In this document: positions 53,836-63,019 of the stretch, one piece after another | How the letters are laid out: every line of letters begins with the position of its first letter | Numbering within the stretch: position 1 is the first letter of the stretch | NCBI GenBank assembly: GCA_017305195.1 | Contig: JAFKMU010000045.1 | Coordinates: 80,662-144,661, forward strand | Direction: 5' to 3' | Length of the DNA: 64,000 nt | Source: Verrucomicrobiota bacterium | GTDB taxonomy: Bacteria; Verrucomicrobiota; Verrucomicrobiia; Chthoniobacterales; Terrimicrobiaceae | Program-made: the position numbers and the translations under genes | The notes under the pieces: model-generated | Seen by the model: only the letters and a program-made list of their open reading frames with translations | Database searches by the model: none | Told to the model about the DNA's origin: nothing

Positions 53836-54761
53836 CTGGTCTTCAAAAAGCGACGGGCAAATGCCCGCCCGAACGATGGGAGCCACTCGAGTGCGCCCAA
53901 GCGCGGACGTCCGCTAATGGCGGCGCGGGCAGCGAACACCTGCTCCCGCCAATAGGGCAGAAAGAGAGCATCGAGATTCCATGACGCGTTTCGGATTCGC
54001 GACTCCTCCTGGCGCAGCCGATCCGGCGTGATTTCCGAATAATCATCGACAAAGAGAATCGGCAATACGGTAAAGGCCCGCATGGCCGGTGATCTCAATA
54101 CAATGGGAATCGCCCCCGCATAGAGCGCCTCCCACATACGGTGGGTGTCGATACCGTTGCCGGGCGGACTCAGTACAAAGCGATGAGTGAGCAGCGCATC
54201 AAGATATGCACCATTATCTCCATGCTCCGCGGGGGGGTGAAATGTCACCCAGTCCTCCGACGAAAGCCGCTGAAATCTTTCGTATACCGGCCGCCGGACC
54301 TGTGGATTGGTATCGGGACGAAAATTCACGTAGAGCCATTTTTCCCTCGGTCGATCGTCCTCCAGTCCGGCTGCGATATCGCAGGCGCGCAGAGTGACAG
54401 AGCTGTCCTGTGCTCCGAGGCCAAGAGGAAGAGGACGCACCCGGGCATCATCCACGAGAGCATTGCTACCAAACCATGCATGGATGTTGGCCGGAGCCTC
54501 TCCGAGACGTTTGGCATCAATAGGATGGTCTCCCTGGCCTGTCACCAGCACCACCCGTCGATTCGTCCGCACGAGGCGCCCGAAGCACTCCCAAATACGG
54601 TCGATCTTGCAGAAGACGGCCTGCCCTCCCGCGAACCGGAAATCCGGCGCACGCGTTCCAAAACTATCCTGCCAGAAAACATGATCGCAGAGCGCAATGA
54701 AGCGGTCGGCATTCACATAATCCCGACGGATGCGATCGAGGAAGTCGGTCGATATAGCCAT
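53832..54761 (-). CDS. exostosin-like glycosyltransferase (GT47-type C-terminal)
   Basis: 309 aa. The segment LLTHRFVLSPPGNGIDTHRMWEALYAGAIPIVLRS near 193-226 matches the nucleotide-sugar region of exostosin-like transferases (read here as two joined stretches). KWLYVNFRPDTN precedes it. The N-terminal region carries DHVFWQDSFGTRAPDFRF. ATG 54761 shares one base with the previous stop (TGATG). Confidence 0.75.
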   Translation of the reverse strand: MAISTDFLDRIRRDYVNADRFIALCDHVFWQDSFGTRAPDFRFAGGQAVFCKIDRIWECFGRLVRTNRRVVLVTGQGDHPIDAKRLGEAPANIHAWFGSNALVDDARVRPLPLGLGAQDSSVTLRACDIAAGLEDDRPREKWLYVNFRPDTNPQVRRPVYERFQRLSSEDWVTFHPPAEHGDNGAYLDALLTHRFVLSPPGNGIDTHRMWEALYAGAIPIVLRSPAMRAFTVLPILFVDDYSEITPDRLRQEESRIRNASWNLDALFLPYWREQVFAARAAISGRPRLGALEWLPSFGRAFARRFLKTR

Positions 54762-55681
54762 CACCAGTAGCAACCACTCTCGATCTTATCCCAATTCGCA
54801 GGTCGCTCAGATTCCAGCGGGCTGCGCCACGCCGAGGTCTGGAGAGCGCGAAAGGCGGGTTGCTCACGCCAGCGCGTGCCTGTGATGCCAAAGAGAAGCT
54901 GCGTCGCTCCCCCGAGATGGATGCAGGGTTTGCCCAGCTTCTTGATCACCGCACCAATCGGCAGGCCATAGGCTCCACATCCGACGATGGCGGCATCGAA
55001 TGTTTGCGCAGCCACCGCCTGGGACAAGGCTTCGAAACTCTCGCTCCAGGAAGCATGTCCGTCGCTATTGCCGCCAAGCGTCTGCGGCGGGCGGAGCGTT
55101 TTGAGATTGAATGCGGGAAGGACGTCGGGATTCGAAAACAAATCCTCCCGTCGATTGCGATATTGATCCTCAATCGAAGCCGTAAACGGATGCACTACCA
55201 GAACGTCCAGCCCCGCCAGATGCCGCGACCACGGCGCCGGGCCGAGGTACGGCTCAAGCGAGCCAAGATCAGTCAATACGGCCCCAGGGCACCGATTGCG
55301 CACATGAATGGCCTCGTAGGGAGCATTCATCAAGCCGAGCAAGTCTGCCTGCTCCAACGCGCCCAGGTAAATCTCCGCAAAGCGCGCGAACTGCTCTGCC
55401 GTCGCAGGATACACTCCGGCATGCAGCCACATTTTCCGTAAGAATGCCTCGTCCGCCCGACCATTCTCCTGAAAAGTCCCGAGACCATTACTTTCCATCC
55501 AACCAAGCCGACTCGCCAGAAATGGTCTGCGCTCCCGTAGCGCACCACCGATAAACTGCCCCGCGAGGTAATGGTCGAGTGCTGGTCTCAGCCGTTCATC
55601 GCGAGGATGTCCTTCGCCCCGTCCCAACAAAGCCGACAACTTCGCGCGCAGTGATGCAAACATCGATGAACCTTCCGCCAT
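54761..55681 (-). CDS. GT-D fold (DUF1792-like) putative glycosyltransferase
   Basis: 306 aa. FDAAIVGCGAYGLPIGAVIKKLG and the following KPCIHLGGATQLLFGITGTRW resemble GT-D (DUF1792) proteins, which in streptococci add a sugar to a surface glycoprotein. FLASRLGWMESNGL and HVRNRCPGAVLTDLGSLE lie earlier. Start set at ATG 55681 because AGGA sits six bases upstream; an in-frame upstream start exists but overlaps the next gene. Confidence 0.68.
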   Translation of the reverse strand: MAEGSSMFASLRAKLSALLGRGEGHPRDERLRPALDHYLAGQFIGGALRERRPFLASRLGWMESNGLGTFQENGRADEAFLRKMWLHAGVYPATAEQFARFAEIYLGALEQADLLGLMNAPYEAIHVRNRCPGAVLTDLGSLEPYLGPAPWSRHLAGLDVLVVHPFTASIEDQYRNRREDLFSNPDVLPAFNLKTLRPPQTLGGNSDGHASWSESFEALSQAVAAQTFDAAIVGCGAYGLPIGAVIKKLGKPCIHLGGATQLLFGITGTRWREQPAFRALQTSAWRSPLESERPANWDKIESGCYW

Positions 55682-55689
55682 GACAAGTC

Positions 55690-56331
55690 CTAGCGAGATT
55701 TTCGCCAAAGTGATCGGATGGAGTTTTGCCAGATGCCGAGAAACGGCAGTTCCACATAGGTATCAAGCGTCCCGATACCGTTGCGCCTCGCCCAGGCATT
55801 GTAGTGCTTCACGTTATGCTTGAAATAACGGTCGCCACCCGCGCTGGCCTGTGATCGCTCGTGCGAGGGATGATCGATGTAGCCCACGTGGTTTTCATAG
55901 GCCCCTGCCTTCTGGCAGGCGCGCGTAAGCCACCAGTCAATCGTCGCCGCTCCGCACCACAGATCGGGCATATCGGGCGCGAGCAGGTCGTCCCAGAGAG
56001 CATTGGGGAGGTAATACATATCCACCCCGTAGGTAATCTCATGCGATGGCAACTCGCGCCGATGAAAGCCGTGGGCGATTTCGAGATTCGGAAGATCGTA
56101 AGGATCGCGGGTGATGATGACGTCCGAGTTGCACCAGACAAACCCCTGTCCGTTGGAATTCTCACGGCCAAGCTTCAGAATCTCGCCAAATTTCACCATC
56201 TCCGGTCCCGCACGAAAGATCACAGGATCAAGACCGAAAGTCTCGATGCTCTCCAGCAGCTTGGCCTGAGCAACGCGAAGACGCTCGCTCCGACAAGGCT
56301 CAATCCACTGAAAGACGACGGGCTTTTTCAT
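55690..56331 (-). CDS. hypothetical protein, possible glycosyltransferase
   Basis: 213 aa. FGLDPVIFRAG and then GQGFVWCNSDVIITRDPYDLP near 60-80 carry an NSD acidic pair that could be a donor-metal site; EYD/WWL segment follows. Not assigned to a family. It lies 21 bp after the GT2 gene and 8 bp before the GT-D start. Confidence 0.65.
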   Translation of the reverse strand: MKKPVVFQWIEPCRSERLRVAQAKLLESIETFGLDPVIFRAGPEMVKFGEILKLGRENSNGQGFVWCNSDVIITRDPYDLPNLEIAHGFHRRELPSHEITYGVDMYYLPNALWDDLLAPDMPDLWCGAATIDWWLTRACQKAGAYENHVGYIDHPSHERSQASAGGDRYFKHNVKHYNAWARRNGIGTLDTYVELPFLGIWQNSIRSLWRKSR

Positions 56332-56352
56332 TTAAGCGGACTCAGTAAAATA

Positions 56353-57201
56353 CTAGCGGGCTTTCCACCGTGCCTCGGCACAATCGTAGTCAAATATGCG
56401 CGCCGGGGATGGAGGGAGAATGTGATTCCACAGGAACCGCCGGAAAGCGGGATTGCAGCGAAATTCCCAGTACTCGGTAAGCCTTTCGCGGAAAGTCATC
56501 GGGCGTACCAACGCGCGAGCCTCTTCATTATAGGAGTCGATGCTGCTGCTGAGCTGACCGTGATGAATCCGGAAGGCCCCGAGATGCGAGTACACAGAAT
56601 GCAGCGGAGCCTGCGACGCAAACGAATGCCACAGGAAATAATCCCCCGCCAATCGAAACCGGCGCAGTTTCTCGAAGTCAATGGAGCGATTCAACCTGGC
56701 CGACCAAAAAGTCGACTCCTGCTGTACGCTGGGCCTCGGATGCGGACCGAGGTAAACACCGGTCTCAAAAAACTCACGTCGAAACCGCGGCGGCTTCCAC
56801 GACGCGATGATCTGCGAAAGTTCATTCTGCAATACGCTGTATCCCGTCACCCAATCCACTTCAGGATGAGTGAATACCTCCGCCAGAATCTCAAACGCGT
56901 GGGGATGATAAGTATCCCCGGCATTCAGATACGCCACCACGTCACCCGTGGCGCACTGCAATCCCTTTGCCAGGGCATCGTACATCCCCGAATCCGGCTC
57001 GGAGCGAAACTCCACGCCCCGATCAGCATACCGTGCCGCAAGAGCCTCCGTACCATCAGTAGAGGCTCCATCGATGATCTGATACTCCAACTCGACAGAA
57101 CCATCACGAACTGCCGTCTGGTTGACGACTGACTCCATCGTCTCGCCAAGCAGCCCCGCCGCATTGCGGCACGGTGTAATGATGGAAAATTTCACCCGCA
57201 C
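56353..57201 (-). CDS. glycosyltransferase family 2
   Basis: 282 aa GT-A. FSIITPCRNAAGLLGETMES, YQIIDGASTDGTEAL and AYLNAGDTYHPHAFEI near 91; the acidic motif is NAGD where the next gene has NSDD. Very similar in layout to its neighbour at 57204-58094, so probably a tandem duplicate. Confidence 0.9.
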   Translation of the reverse strand: MRVKFSIITPCRNAAGLLGETMESVVNQTAVRDGSVELEYQIIDGASTDGTEALAARYADRGVEFRSEPDSGMYDALAKGLQCATGDVVAYLNAGDTYHPHAFEILAEVFTHPEVDWVTGYSVLQNELSQIIASWKPPRFRREFFETGVYLGPHPRPSVQQESTFWSARLNRSIDFEKLRRFRLAGDYFLWHSFASQAPLHSVYSHLGAFRIHHGQLSSSIDSYNEEARALVRPMTFRERLTEYWEFRCNPAFRRFLWNHILPPSPARIFDYDCAEARWKAR

Positions 57202-57203
57202 AG

Positions 57204-58094
57204 CTAGGTAATGGAATACCTCTGTTGACGTTTCCGATAACGATCTGCTCCCGCGTCAAAGATCAAAACCGGAGCAAAATGATTCGTCTGGTAAAACCAG
57301 GAATGGACGAGCCGCGTGGACCATGGACGCTTGAAGAAGAATTTTTCCACCCGGCTCTTGCGTCGGATAAGCAAATCGCCCCCTCGCACCTTGTCTTCTG
57401 GCAACTGAGCACGAATCTGACGCACCTCTTCGGCGTAAACATCGGCATTTCGAGCAGACCGGTTCTCCCCGGTGTAATGAAATCCTCCGAGTAAAGCCGT
57501 CGTGGCTACGAGATCTGTATGCGCCGCAAAGCGAGTCCACAGATCGAAGTCCGCCGCGAGGGACCATCGTACGTCCAGTCCACCGACCTTCTCAAAAAGG
57601 CTGCGACGCCAAAAACAACACTCCTGCATGACACATCCCAGCCCCCCCGAGTGAAATGCTCCTCCCGCCAGCAGATCCCTGGGGAACGGCGTGAGATTTG
57701 AGAGATCCTGCACTGCATCATCACGCAGCCCGCTCCGAATTCCTGTGATCCACTCAACTTCCGGAAAATCGCGAAAGACGCGTGCCACGACGCGAAGGGT
57801 CCACGGAAAGTAGGTATCATCGCTATTCAGCCAGCACAGGATGTCGCCGGTCGACCAGGAAAACCCCTTATTGATCGCGTCATACTGTCCATGGTCAGGC
57901 TCTATGATGAGCTGATGCAATCGTCCACGGAAGCCCTCCAGGATGCCACGACTTTCATCTGTGCTTGCTCCATCAACGACGATGTACTCGAAATTTGAAT
58001 AATCCTGGGCGAGGACAGAATTCAGTGCTCTGGCCAGCCGGGCGGCACCATTGTAGTTCGGTGTGACCACCGAGATCTTGAGATCATCGCTCAC
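57204..58094 (-). CDS. glycosyltransferase family 2
   Basis: 296 aa GT-A. ISVVTPNYNGAARLARALNS, YIVVDGASTDESRGIL and CWLNSDDTYFPW near 87. Conserved GIRSGL segment and hydrophobic C-terminal region. Shares architecture with the neighbour 56353-57201. Two bases separate them. Confidence 0.92.
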   Translation of the reverse strand: MSDDLKISVVTPNYNGAARLARALNSVLAQDYSNFEYIVVDGASTDESRGILEGFRGRLHQLIIEPDHGQYDAINKGFSWSTGDILCWLNSDDTYFPWTLRVVARVFRDFPEVEWITGIRSGLRDDAVQDLSNLTPFPRDLLAGGAFHSGGLGCVMQECCFWRRSLFEKVGGLDVRWSLAADFDLWTRFAAHTDLVATTALLGGFHYTGENRSARNADVYAEEVRQIRAQLPEDKVRGGDLLIRRKSRVEKFFFKRPWSTRLVHSWFYQTNHFAPVLIFDAGADRYRKRQQRYSIT

Positions 58095-58097
58095 AGG

Positions 58098-59108
58098 CTA
58101 CTCCGGAAAATAAACAAGATCGCCAGCCCTGCGCTGAGTATGGAGCCTGCGCCAGGCATCGAACCGCTCTCCCAGCGACATTCCTTTCGGCAGATTCTCC
58201 GGGCTATCATGTCGTGAAAAATTAAAAGCGAAATCGGAGAAGCCGACGAGCCGGAGCCTTTGATTCACTCGCTTTATGGCGCCAAGATAGGATTGATAGA
58301 GATTCCTCGCGGCCACCTTTTTGGCAGACAAGGCGATATCGTAATCCCCCAAACCGGTCCATACATACCGCGGCAGCCGTCGCCACATGTTGGTAAAATG
58401 ATAAAAGAGCACCGGGCGTCCGTCTGCCGTGGGAAGGGCCAGAGTGCCGCCGACCTTGTGTCTGCCGAGGTTCCAAGGCGCGAGGTTTGCTCCAGGATGA
58501 TCGATGATCTTCACACCGCGGTAACGTTCCGGCCACTCATCCAGGTACTTTTGATCGCCAAACTTTCCGTCCTCGACTCGATCATGGCACCACTCGATGC
58601 ACTGTTCACGCCACCGCCGCACACAACCCAGGCCATCCTCATCCCGCCTTATGGAGACCCAACCAACGTTGAAACGCCCGTACTGCAGGCGCTCCGAGTC
58701 AGGGGCGTGCCGGTGTTCAATAATCCCGATCGCCGCATCGCCCAGTTCCGCGAATACCGCTTCGTAATTTCCAAAGAAATACAGATCCGCATCGAGATAG
58801 GTCAGGAGATCGATCTGAGGGTGCCGCTCGAACAGGAATACCATCCACGCGGCGGTGAGCGTGAAAATATACTCCGCCCGGCTGCGCTCCGGCTTCACCG
58901 CGAGCAGCGCGGGATCGAAAGCCTCCAGCTCCTCCAGATTGACCGCCTCGATATTGGCATCTCCCAACCGCCCCAGCCGTTCATGGCATTCCGGGCTGAG
59001 ACAGAGAAACCAAAGGCGGAAATCATCCCCACTTTTCCTCAGCGAATCCACCAGGGCCAGCGCCCGGGGCAGAAATCGATGATCTGCATAGGTGCAGAAA
59101 TGCCTCAT
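58098..59108 (-). CDS. glycosyltransferase, GT8-like
   Basis: 336 aa. CTYADHRFLPRALALVDSLR at the N-terminus, LTYLDADLYFFGNYEAVF near 104 (DAD), NVGWVSIRRDEDG near 146, and FYHFTNMWRRLPRY near 235. GT8-type fold (retaining, DXD, C-terminal His) judged by motif order. Overlaps DegT by 4 bp. Confidence 0.8.
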   Translation of the reverse strand: MRHFCTYADHRFLPRALALVDSLRKSGDDFRLWFLCLSPECHERLGRLGDANIEAVNLEELEAFDPALLAVKPERSRAEYIFTLTAAWMVFLFERHPQIDLLTYLDADLYFFGNYEAVFAELGDAAIGIIEHRHAPDSERLQYGRFNVGWVSIRRDEDGLGCVRRWREQCIEWCHDRVEDGKFGDQKYLDEWPERYRGVKIIDHPGANLAPWNLGRHKVGGTLALPTADGRPVLFYHFTNMWRRLPRYVWTGLGDYDIALSAKKVAARNLYQSYLGAIKRVNQRLRLVGFSDFAFNFSRHDSPENLPKGMSLGERFDAWRRLHTQRRAGDLVYFPE

Positions 59109-60220
59109 GCAAAAAAGCTGACTACACCATCGCTCACCCGCGCCACATCCTCATCCGAAAGATGGGGATGCATCGGCAAACACAGCAAGGTCCGACAAGC
59201 CTCCTCCGCGGAACTCAGATCCACCGTGCTTTCATCGACGTATTCGTAATAGGCCGACTGGCGATGAATCGGCTGCGGGTAGAGAATCCCGGCCACCACC
59301 TTGCGCTCGGCGAGGGAATCCTTGAGATCATCACGCCGCTCGGTCGCGATGGTGTATTGATGGAATACATGGCCCTCGTGAACGGACGGCCGAAGGATCT
59401 CCAGCGAGGAAAAGGCAGCATCGTATTGACTGGCAATAGCGCGGCGGCGCGCATTATCCGCGTCCAGATATCGCAGCTTCACGCGCAGGATGGCAGCCTG
59501 CAATTCATCGAGCCGGGAGTTCATTCCAACTTCCGAGCTGATGTACCGCTCGCGCCAGCCGTATTGACGAAGAGACAAAATCCGTTCCGCAATGTCCGGT
59601 GACGCCGTAAAAGCAATGCCGGCATCGCCGATGGCTCCAAGGTTCTTTGTCGGATAGCAGCTATATGCCGCAGCGTGGCCGAACCAGCCGACCTTGCGCC
59701 CCTCCCACAATGCTCCATGAGCCTGCGAACAATCCTCCACCACCTGAAAACCATAGGTCCCGGCCCAGGCCATGAGAGTCGTCATGTCGACAGCCTGGCC
59801 GTAAAGATGAACCGCCACCACTGCAGCGAGCTTTTTCTCCGAAACGAGCACCTTTCCCAAGGATGCAAGGTCGAGTAGGAAGGTCTCCGGGTTGATATCG
59901 AGGAATACCGGTTTCGCTCCCGCCCGCACGACTGCAGTCGCGGTAGCCACCGCAGTGTGGGTCGGCAGCGCCACAAGATCGCCGGGCTGCACTCCACAAG
60001 CGCGCAGGCACAACTCGACGGCATCCGTGCCATTGGCCACGCCAATCGCCTGCCCGCCGCCCATCCAGGCGGCATATTCACGCTCAAAGGCCGAGACATT
60101 TTCGCCGAGGATATAGTTCGTGCCTCCGAGCGCAGCCTGCAAAGCCGCGTCGAATTCCTCACGATGCGCCTGATAAGAAGCAGCCGGGTTGGCTGGGAGA
60201 ACAAGGGACAGCTCAGACAT
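59105..60220 (-). CDS. DegT/DnrJ/EryC1/StrS family aminotransferase
   Basis: 371 aa PLP enzyme that aminates a 3-keto or 4-keto nucleotide sugar. Substrate-side motifs: GVANGTDAVELCLRACGV near 63, VVEDCSQAHGALWEGRKVGWFG near 155-175, and PLP Lys in YSCYPTKNLGAIGDAG near 185. C-terminal HQYTI and IHRQSAYYEY. Start at ATG 60220 overlaps the epimerase end by 8 bp; upstream in-frame codons are non-conserved. Together with the neighbouring SDR it makes an amino sugar such as a UDP- or dTDP-linked one. Confidence 0.9.
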   Translation of the reverse strand: MSELSLVLPANPAASYQAHREEFDAALQAALGGTNYILGENVSAFEREYAAWMGGGQAIGVANGTDAVELCLRACGVQPGDLVALPTHTAVATATAVVRAGAKPVFLDINPETFLLDLASLGKVLVSEKKLAAVVAVHLYGQAVDMTTLMAWAGTYGFQVVEDCSQAHGALWEGRKVGWFGHAAAYSCYPTKNLGAIGDAGIAFTASPDIAERILSLRQYGWRERYISSEVGMNSRLDELQAAILRVKLRYLDADNARRRAIASQYDAAFSSLEILRPSVHEGHVFHQYTIATERRDDLKDSLAERKVVAGILYPQPIHRQSAYYEYVDESTVDLSSAEEACRTLLCLPMHPHLSDEDVARVSDGVVSFFA

Positions 60221-61175
60221 AGGAGGAGAGATTCTTTCGATAATAATCGAGCAACCCCGCCAGGCTGTCGCGCAGGGATACACGAGGAGCCCAGCCGAGA
60301 TCGGTCTGGATCTTATCGGCATTCGTATAGTAGTCGCCGATGTCGATGCTCTTGCGATCAGCCGGGTACTCGCGCACGACGATCTCGCCGCCACCGTTCA
60401 CATCGACCAGCAGCTTGCCGAGATCGAGCAGGTTGATCGCCTCCCTCGACCCGACATTGTAAATCTGCCCGGTCGATTTATCCGACCGGGCAGCGAGGAG
60501 GAGGGCATCCACGCAGTCAGCCACATCGAGGATATCGCGCAACTGCTCGCCGCCCCAGACCTCGATAGGCTTCCCGTCGATCAGGTTGCGAATCCAGACT
60601 CCGAGAAACGTCTGCCGGGCGTCTTTCACCCGCATGCGCGGGCCAACCACATTGGTCAATCTCAGCACCGTTGTGGCGATGCCATATACCTTTCCGTAAA
60701 GCAGGTGATACTGCTCACCCGCCAGCTTGTTGACGCCATTGACGTCCACCGGATCGAGCGGATGGTTTTCATCCACCGGCAGATAACGCGGCTTCCCATA
60801 AATCTGCCGCGTGCTGCCGAAGATGACGCGAATCTTTGGATTGTGATGCCGACAGGCCTCGAGAATCGAGAGCTGCGCCTTGCAATTGATATCGAGATCG
60901 ATTTCCGGCCGAGCCATGGAATCCATATGGCTCGTTTGTCCCGCCAGGTTGAACAAAACATCCTGCCCCTTCACCAAATGGCAGAGACTATACTGATCCC
61001 GCACATCCGAAATATTGACTCGCACCCGATCCCCGATGCCCTCGATATTAAAGAGGTTGCCACCATACTCCGGCACCAGACTGTCGATCAAAGTGACCGA
61101 GGCCCCCCCAGCCACAAGACGCCGGGCCAGATTGGAACCAATGAAACCGAGACCGCCGGTAATAAGCGCTTTCAT
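60213..61175 (-). CDS. NAD-dependent epimerase/dehydratase (GDP-mannose 4,6-dehydratase/UDP-glucose 4-epimerase-like)
   Basis: 320 aa extended SDR. GGLGFIGSNLARRLVAGG, NLAGQTSHMDSMARPEIDLD near 77, STRQIYGKPRY near 120 and NGVNKLAGEQYHL (YxxxK region) near 145. Followed by DegT, so the pair likely makes a 4-amino-sugar. Only weak promoter-like sequence in the 66-bp gap to the next gene upstream. Confidence 0.88.
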   Translation of the reverse strand: MKALITGGLGFIGSNLARRLVAGGASVTLIDSLVPEYGGNLFNIEGIGDRVRVNISDVRDQYSLCHLVKGQDVLFNLAGQTSHMDSMARPEIDLDINCKAQLSILEACRHHNPKIRVIFGSTRQIYGKPRYLPVDENHPLDPVDVNGVNKLAGEQYHLLYGKVYGIATTVLRLTNVVGPRMRVKDARQTFLGVWIRNLIDGKPIEVWGGEQLRDILDVADCVDALLLAARSDKSTGQIYNVGSREAINLLDLGKLLVDVNGGGEIVVREYPADRKSIDIGDYYTNADKIQTDLGWAPRVSLRDSLAGLLDYYRKNLSSYV

Positions 61176-61241
61176 GAAAAATTCGCGATGTGAGATATTC
61201 CCGTCAACCGCAGAAGCAGATCCTAGCGACAGGAATAAGTT

Positions 61242-62087
61242 CTATACCGTTACAAAATGAAACCCCTTGAACGCCGTCGTTGCGCCCACCAGGGGATACT
61301 CGTCGATGTTCTTCCATTCTGACACGCACTTGTATCCGGCGCTTTTCATGCGTTCCAGAAAGTGCACCTCAGAAAAGAACCAGGCAGGATAAGAAGCCTC
61401 ATAAATATGCTTCGGAACTCGCTGGATGGTTAATCGATCGGCGGCCCCATCCAACAATGCCAACTTGTCAAAGACCACAGACGACACTCGATGGGAGAGA
61501 ATTCGCTCAAGTATCTCGAAGGGAGCCGGGAGATACTGCAGAGAGGCACCGAAAAAAGCCGCGTTGGGACGGATCGCATCGAGTCCCAGCTCGATCTCCT
61601 GGAAGAACTGAAGCACATCCGAAGAAAGCTCCCTGTTTCCAAAATCGACGTAATGCGCTTGCTCCACAACCCCCCATCTGATCGCAGGAAGATCAGTCAG
61701 ATAAGTACGAGACTGGAAATAGACGCTTCCTAGCGAGCCTCCAAAATCCAGCACCCGCAGCTCACCTCGATCCCGGGCCGCCTGCCACAACAAGGCCGCA
61801 AGCGCTTCCCACCGATATTCCGGCTTTTCAAATAGAACGGAATCTCGCTCAAAGGCAGCGTGTCCATCCCGAACTGCAATCACGGCGTCCTTGATCTTTG
61901 TAAAAATCTTGTCCGTATCGTATCCGCCACACTCCTCAGCGGCTATCTCCCAGGACGGGTAGTTCCCCGAGAAAACGGGAGGCTCCGTCGGCGCCGCAGC
62001 CACCTCAGTCTCATCGACGGCACTTCGCAAGGCGGAGTAAACTTTCCATAGGTATTCCCGGAACGATGGAATATCACGCAGGCTCAT
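61242..62087 (-). CDS. TIGR04325 family methyltransferase
   Basis: 281 aa. N-terminal SGNYPSWEIAAEECGGYDTDKIFT and SAM motif VLDFGGSLGSVYFQSRTYLTD, then QAHYVDFGNREL and FASLQYLPAPFEILERIL-like part. The family occurs in glycan clusters and methylates unknown sugars. TAATG overlap with the next gene's stop. Confidence 0.85.
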   Translation of the reverse strand: MSLRDIPSFREYLWKVYSALRSAVDETEVAAAPTEPPVFSGNYPSWEIAAEECGGYDTDKIFTKIKDAVIAVRDGHAAFERDSVLFEKPEYRWEALAALLWQAARDRGELRVLDFGGSLGSVYFQSRTYLTDLPAIRWGVVEQAHYVDFGNRELSSDVLQFFQEIELGLDAIRPNAAFFGASLQYLPAPFEILERILSHRVSSVVFDKLALLDGAADRLTIQRVPKHIYEASYPAWFFSEVHFLERMKSAGYKCVSEWKNIDEYPLVGATTAFKGFHFVTV

Positions 62088-63019
62088 TACTTAACAAAAA
62101 GCACCGATCTTAAATAACGGATAACTCGGGAAAGGACGCCTTCCCCATTACAGCACGGAAGCGATTGAGCGCGCAAAAAGTCGACAATCTTCTTTCTCGC
62201 TTCTGTATTCTCCACCACAGGGAGACGATCGACACGCAGGGGACGATCCCCCGCCTCCACCAGAAGGTGGGCTGGAACATTATGGCAATGCGTTCCGCTC
62301 CCATCGAGTCCGATATTCCGAACCAGCGAACGACCCGGATGCAAAGTGAGCATACCTCTCAAAAAGGCAGACGCATGCCAGCGGATCGCCCAAGAGTCAT
62401 TTCGTCCGTCGATCTGATCGCGAAGCATCTGGGTATATTGTGCAGCACCATCAAGATCAAACTCGCGCTGAAGTCCTCCCTCCTCGATATCTCTCAACAG
62501 CCGCCTCCCGTCCGAATCGAAAACCCTCCATGCCCGACGCCAGGTAGCCCACCCCCAGCAGTCGGCACCTTTCAGGAAGAATGTCTCGGGAAGACCCTCC
62601 ATTTCATAAACGAATCCATGAATGCTCGCGACCGCATCGTCGTATCGGTAGACACTCAAAGCGTCATTCATGTACCGAAGGAAGAAAGGCGAGGTCGCGA
62701 TGTCATCCTCAACCACGATAACGGACTCGAAAGCTTCGAGCGTCTGCGAAACTCCGGCAACGATTGATGCCGCAAGTCCGATGTTCTTATCCTGATCAAC
62801 CAAGGAAACGGATCGAAAATCGCTGATCGATGAAACATATTTCCGAATCTCGTCGCCGAGGGCGCGATCGCTCTCCTCCCGCGGTCCATCCAAAAAGACG
62901 AACAGTTCGGAGTCACCGGCGAGAGCATTCTTCGCGAGGGCCGCTACAGTCTGCCGCAAATGCTGAGGACGATTATAAGCAAAAAGCGCAACCGGCGCCA
63001 ATGTGCCTGCTTCGGTCAC
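62087..63019 (-). CDS. glycosyltransferase (GT2/GT13-like, EDD motif)
   Basis: 310 aa. APVALFAYNRPQHLRQTVAAL at the N-terminus, FVFLDGPREESDRALGDE near 42, and VIVVEDDIATSPFFLRYMND near 98, the acidic EDD triad of GnT-I-like transferases. A conserved GWATWRRAWRVFD segment follows. GTG start at 63019 overlaps the FkbM stop by 4 bp. Confidence 0.82.
   Translation of the reverse strand: MTEAGTLAPVALFAYNRPQHLRQTVAALAKNALAGDSELFVFLDGPREESDRALGDEIRKYVSSISDFRSVSLVDQDKNIGLAASIVAGVSQTLEAFESVIVVEDDIATSPFFLRYMNDALSVYRYDDAVASIHGFVYEMEGLPETFFLKGADCWGWATWRRAWRVFDSDGRRLLRDIEEGGLQREFDLDGAAQYTQMLRDQIDGRNDSWAIRWHASAFLRGMLTLHPGRSLVRNIGLDGSGTHCHNVPAHLLVEAGDRPLRVDRLPVVENTEARKKIVDFLRAQSLPCCNGEGVLSRVIRYLRSVLFVK

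Noticed and set aside
61176..61241. Promoter TTGACG with weak -10 before the SDR gene
   Set aside because: The -10 matches poorly; not listed as a feature.
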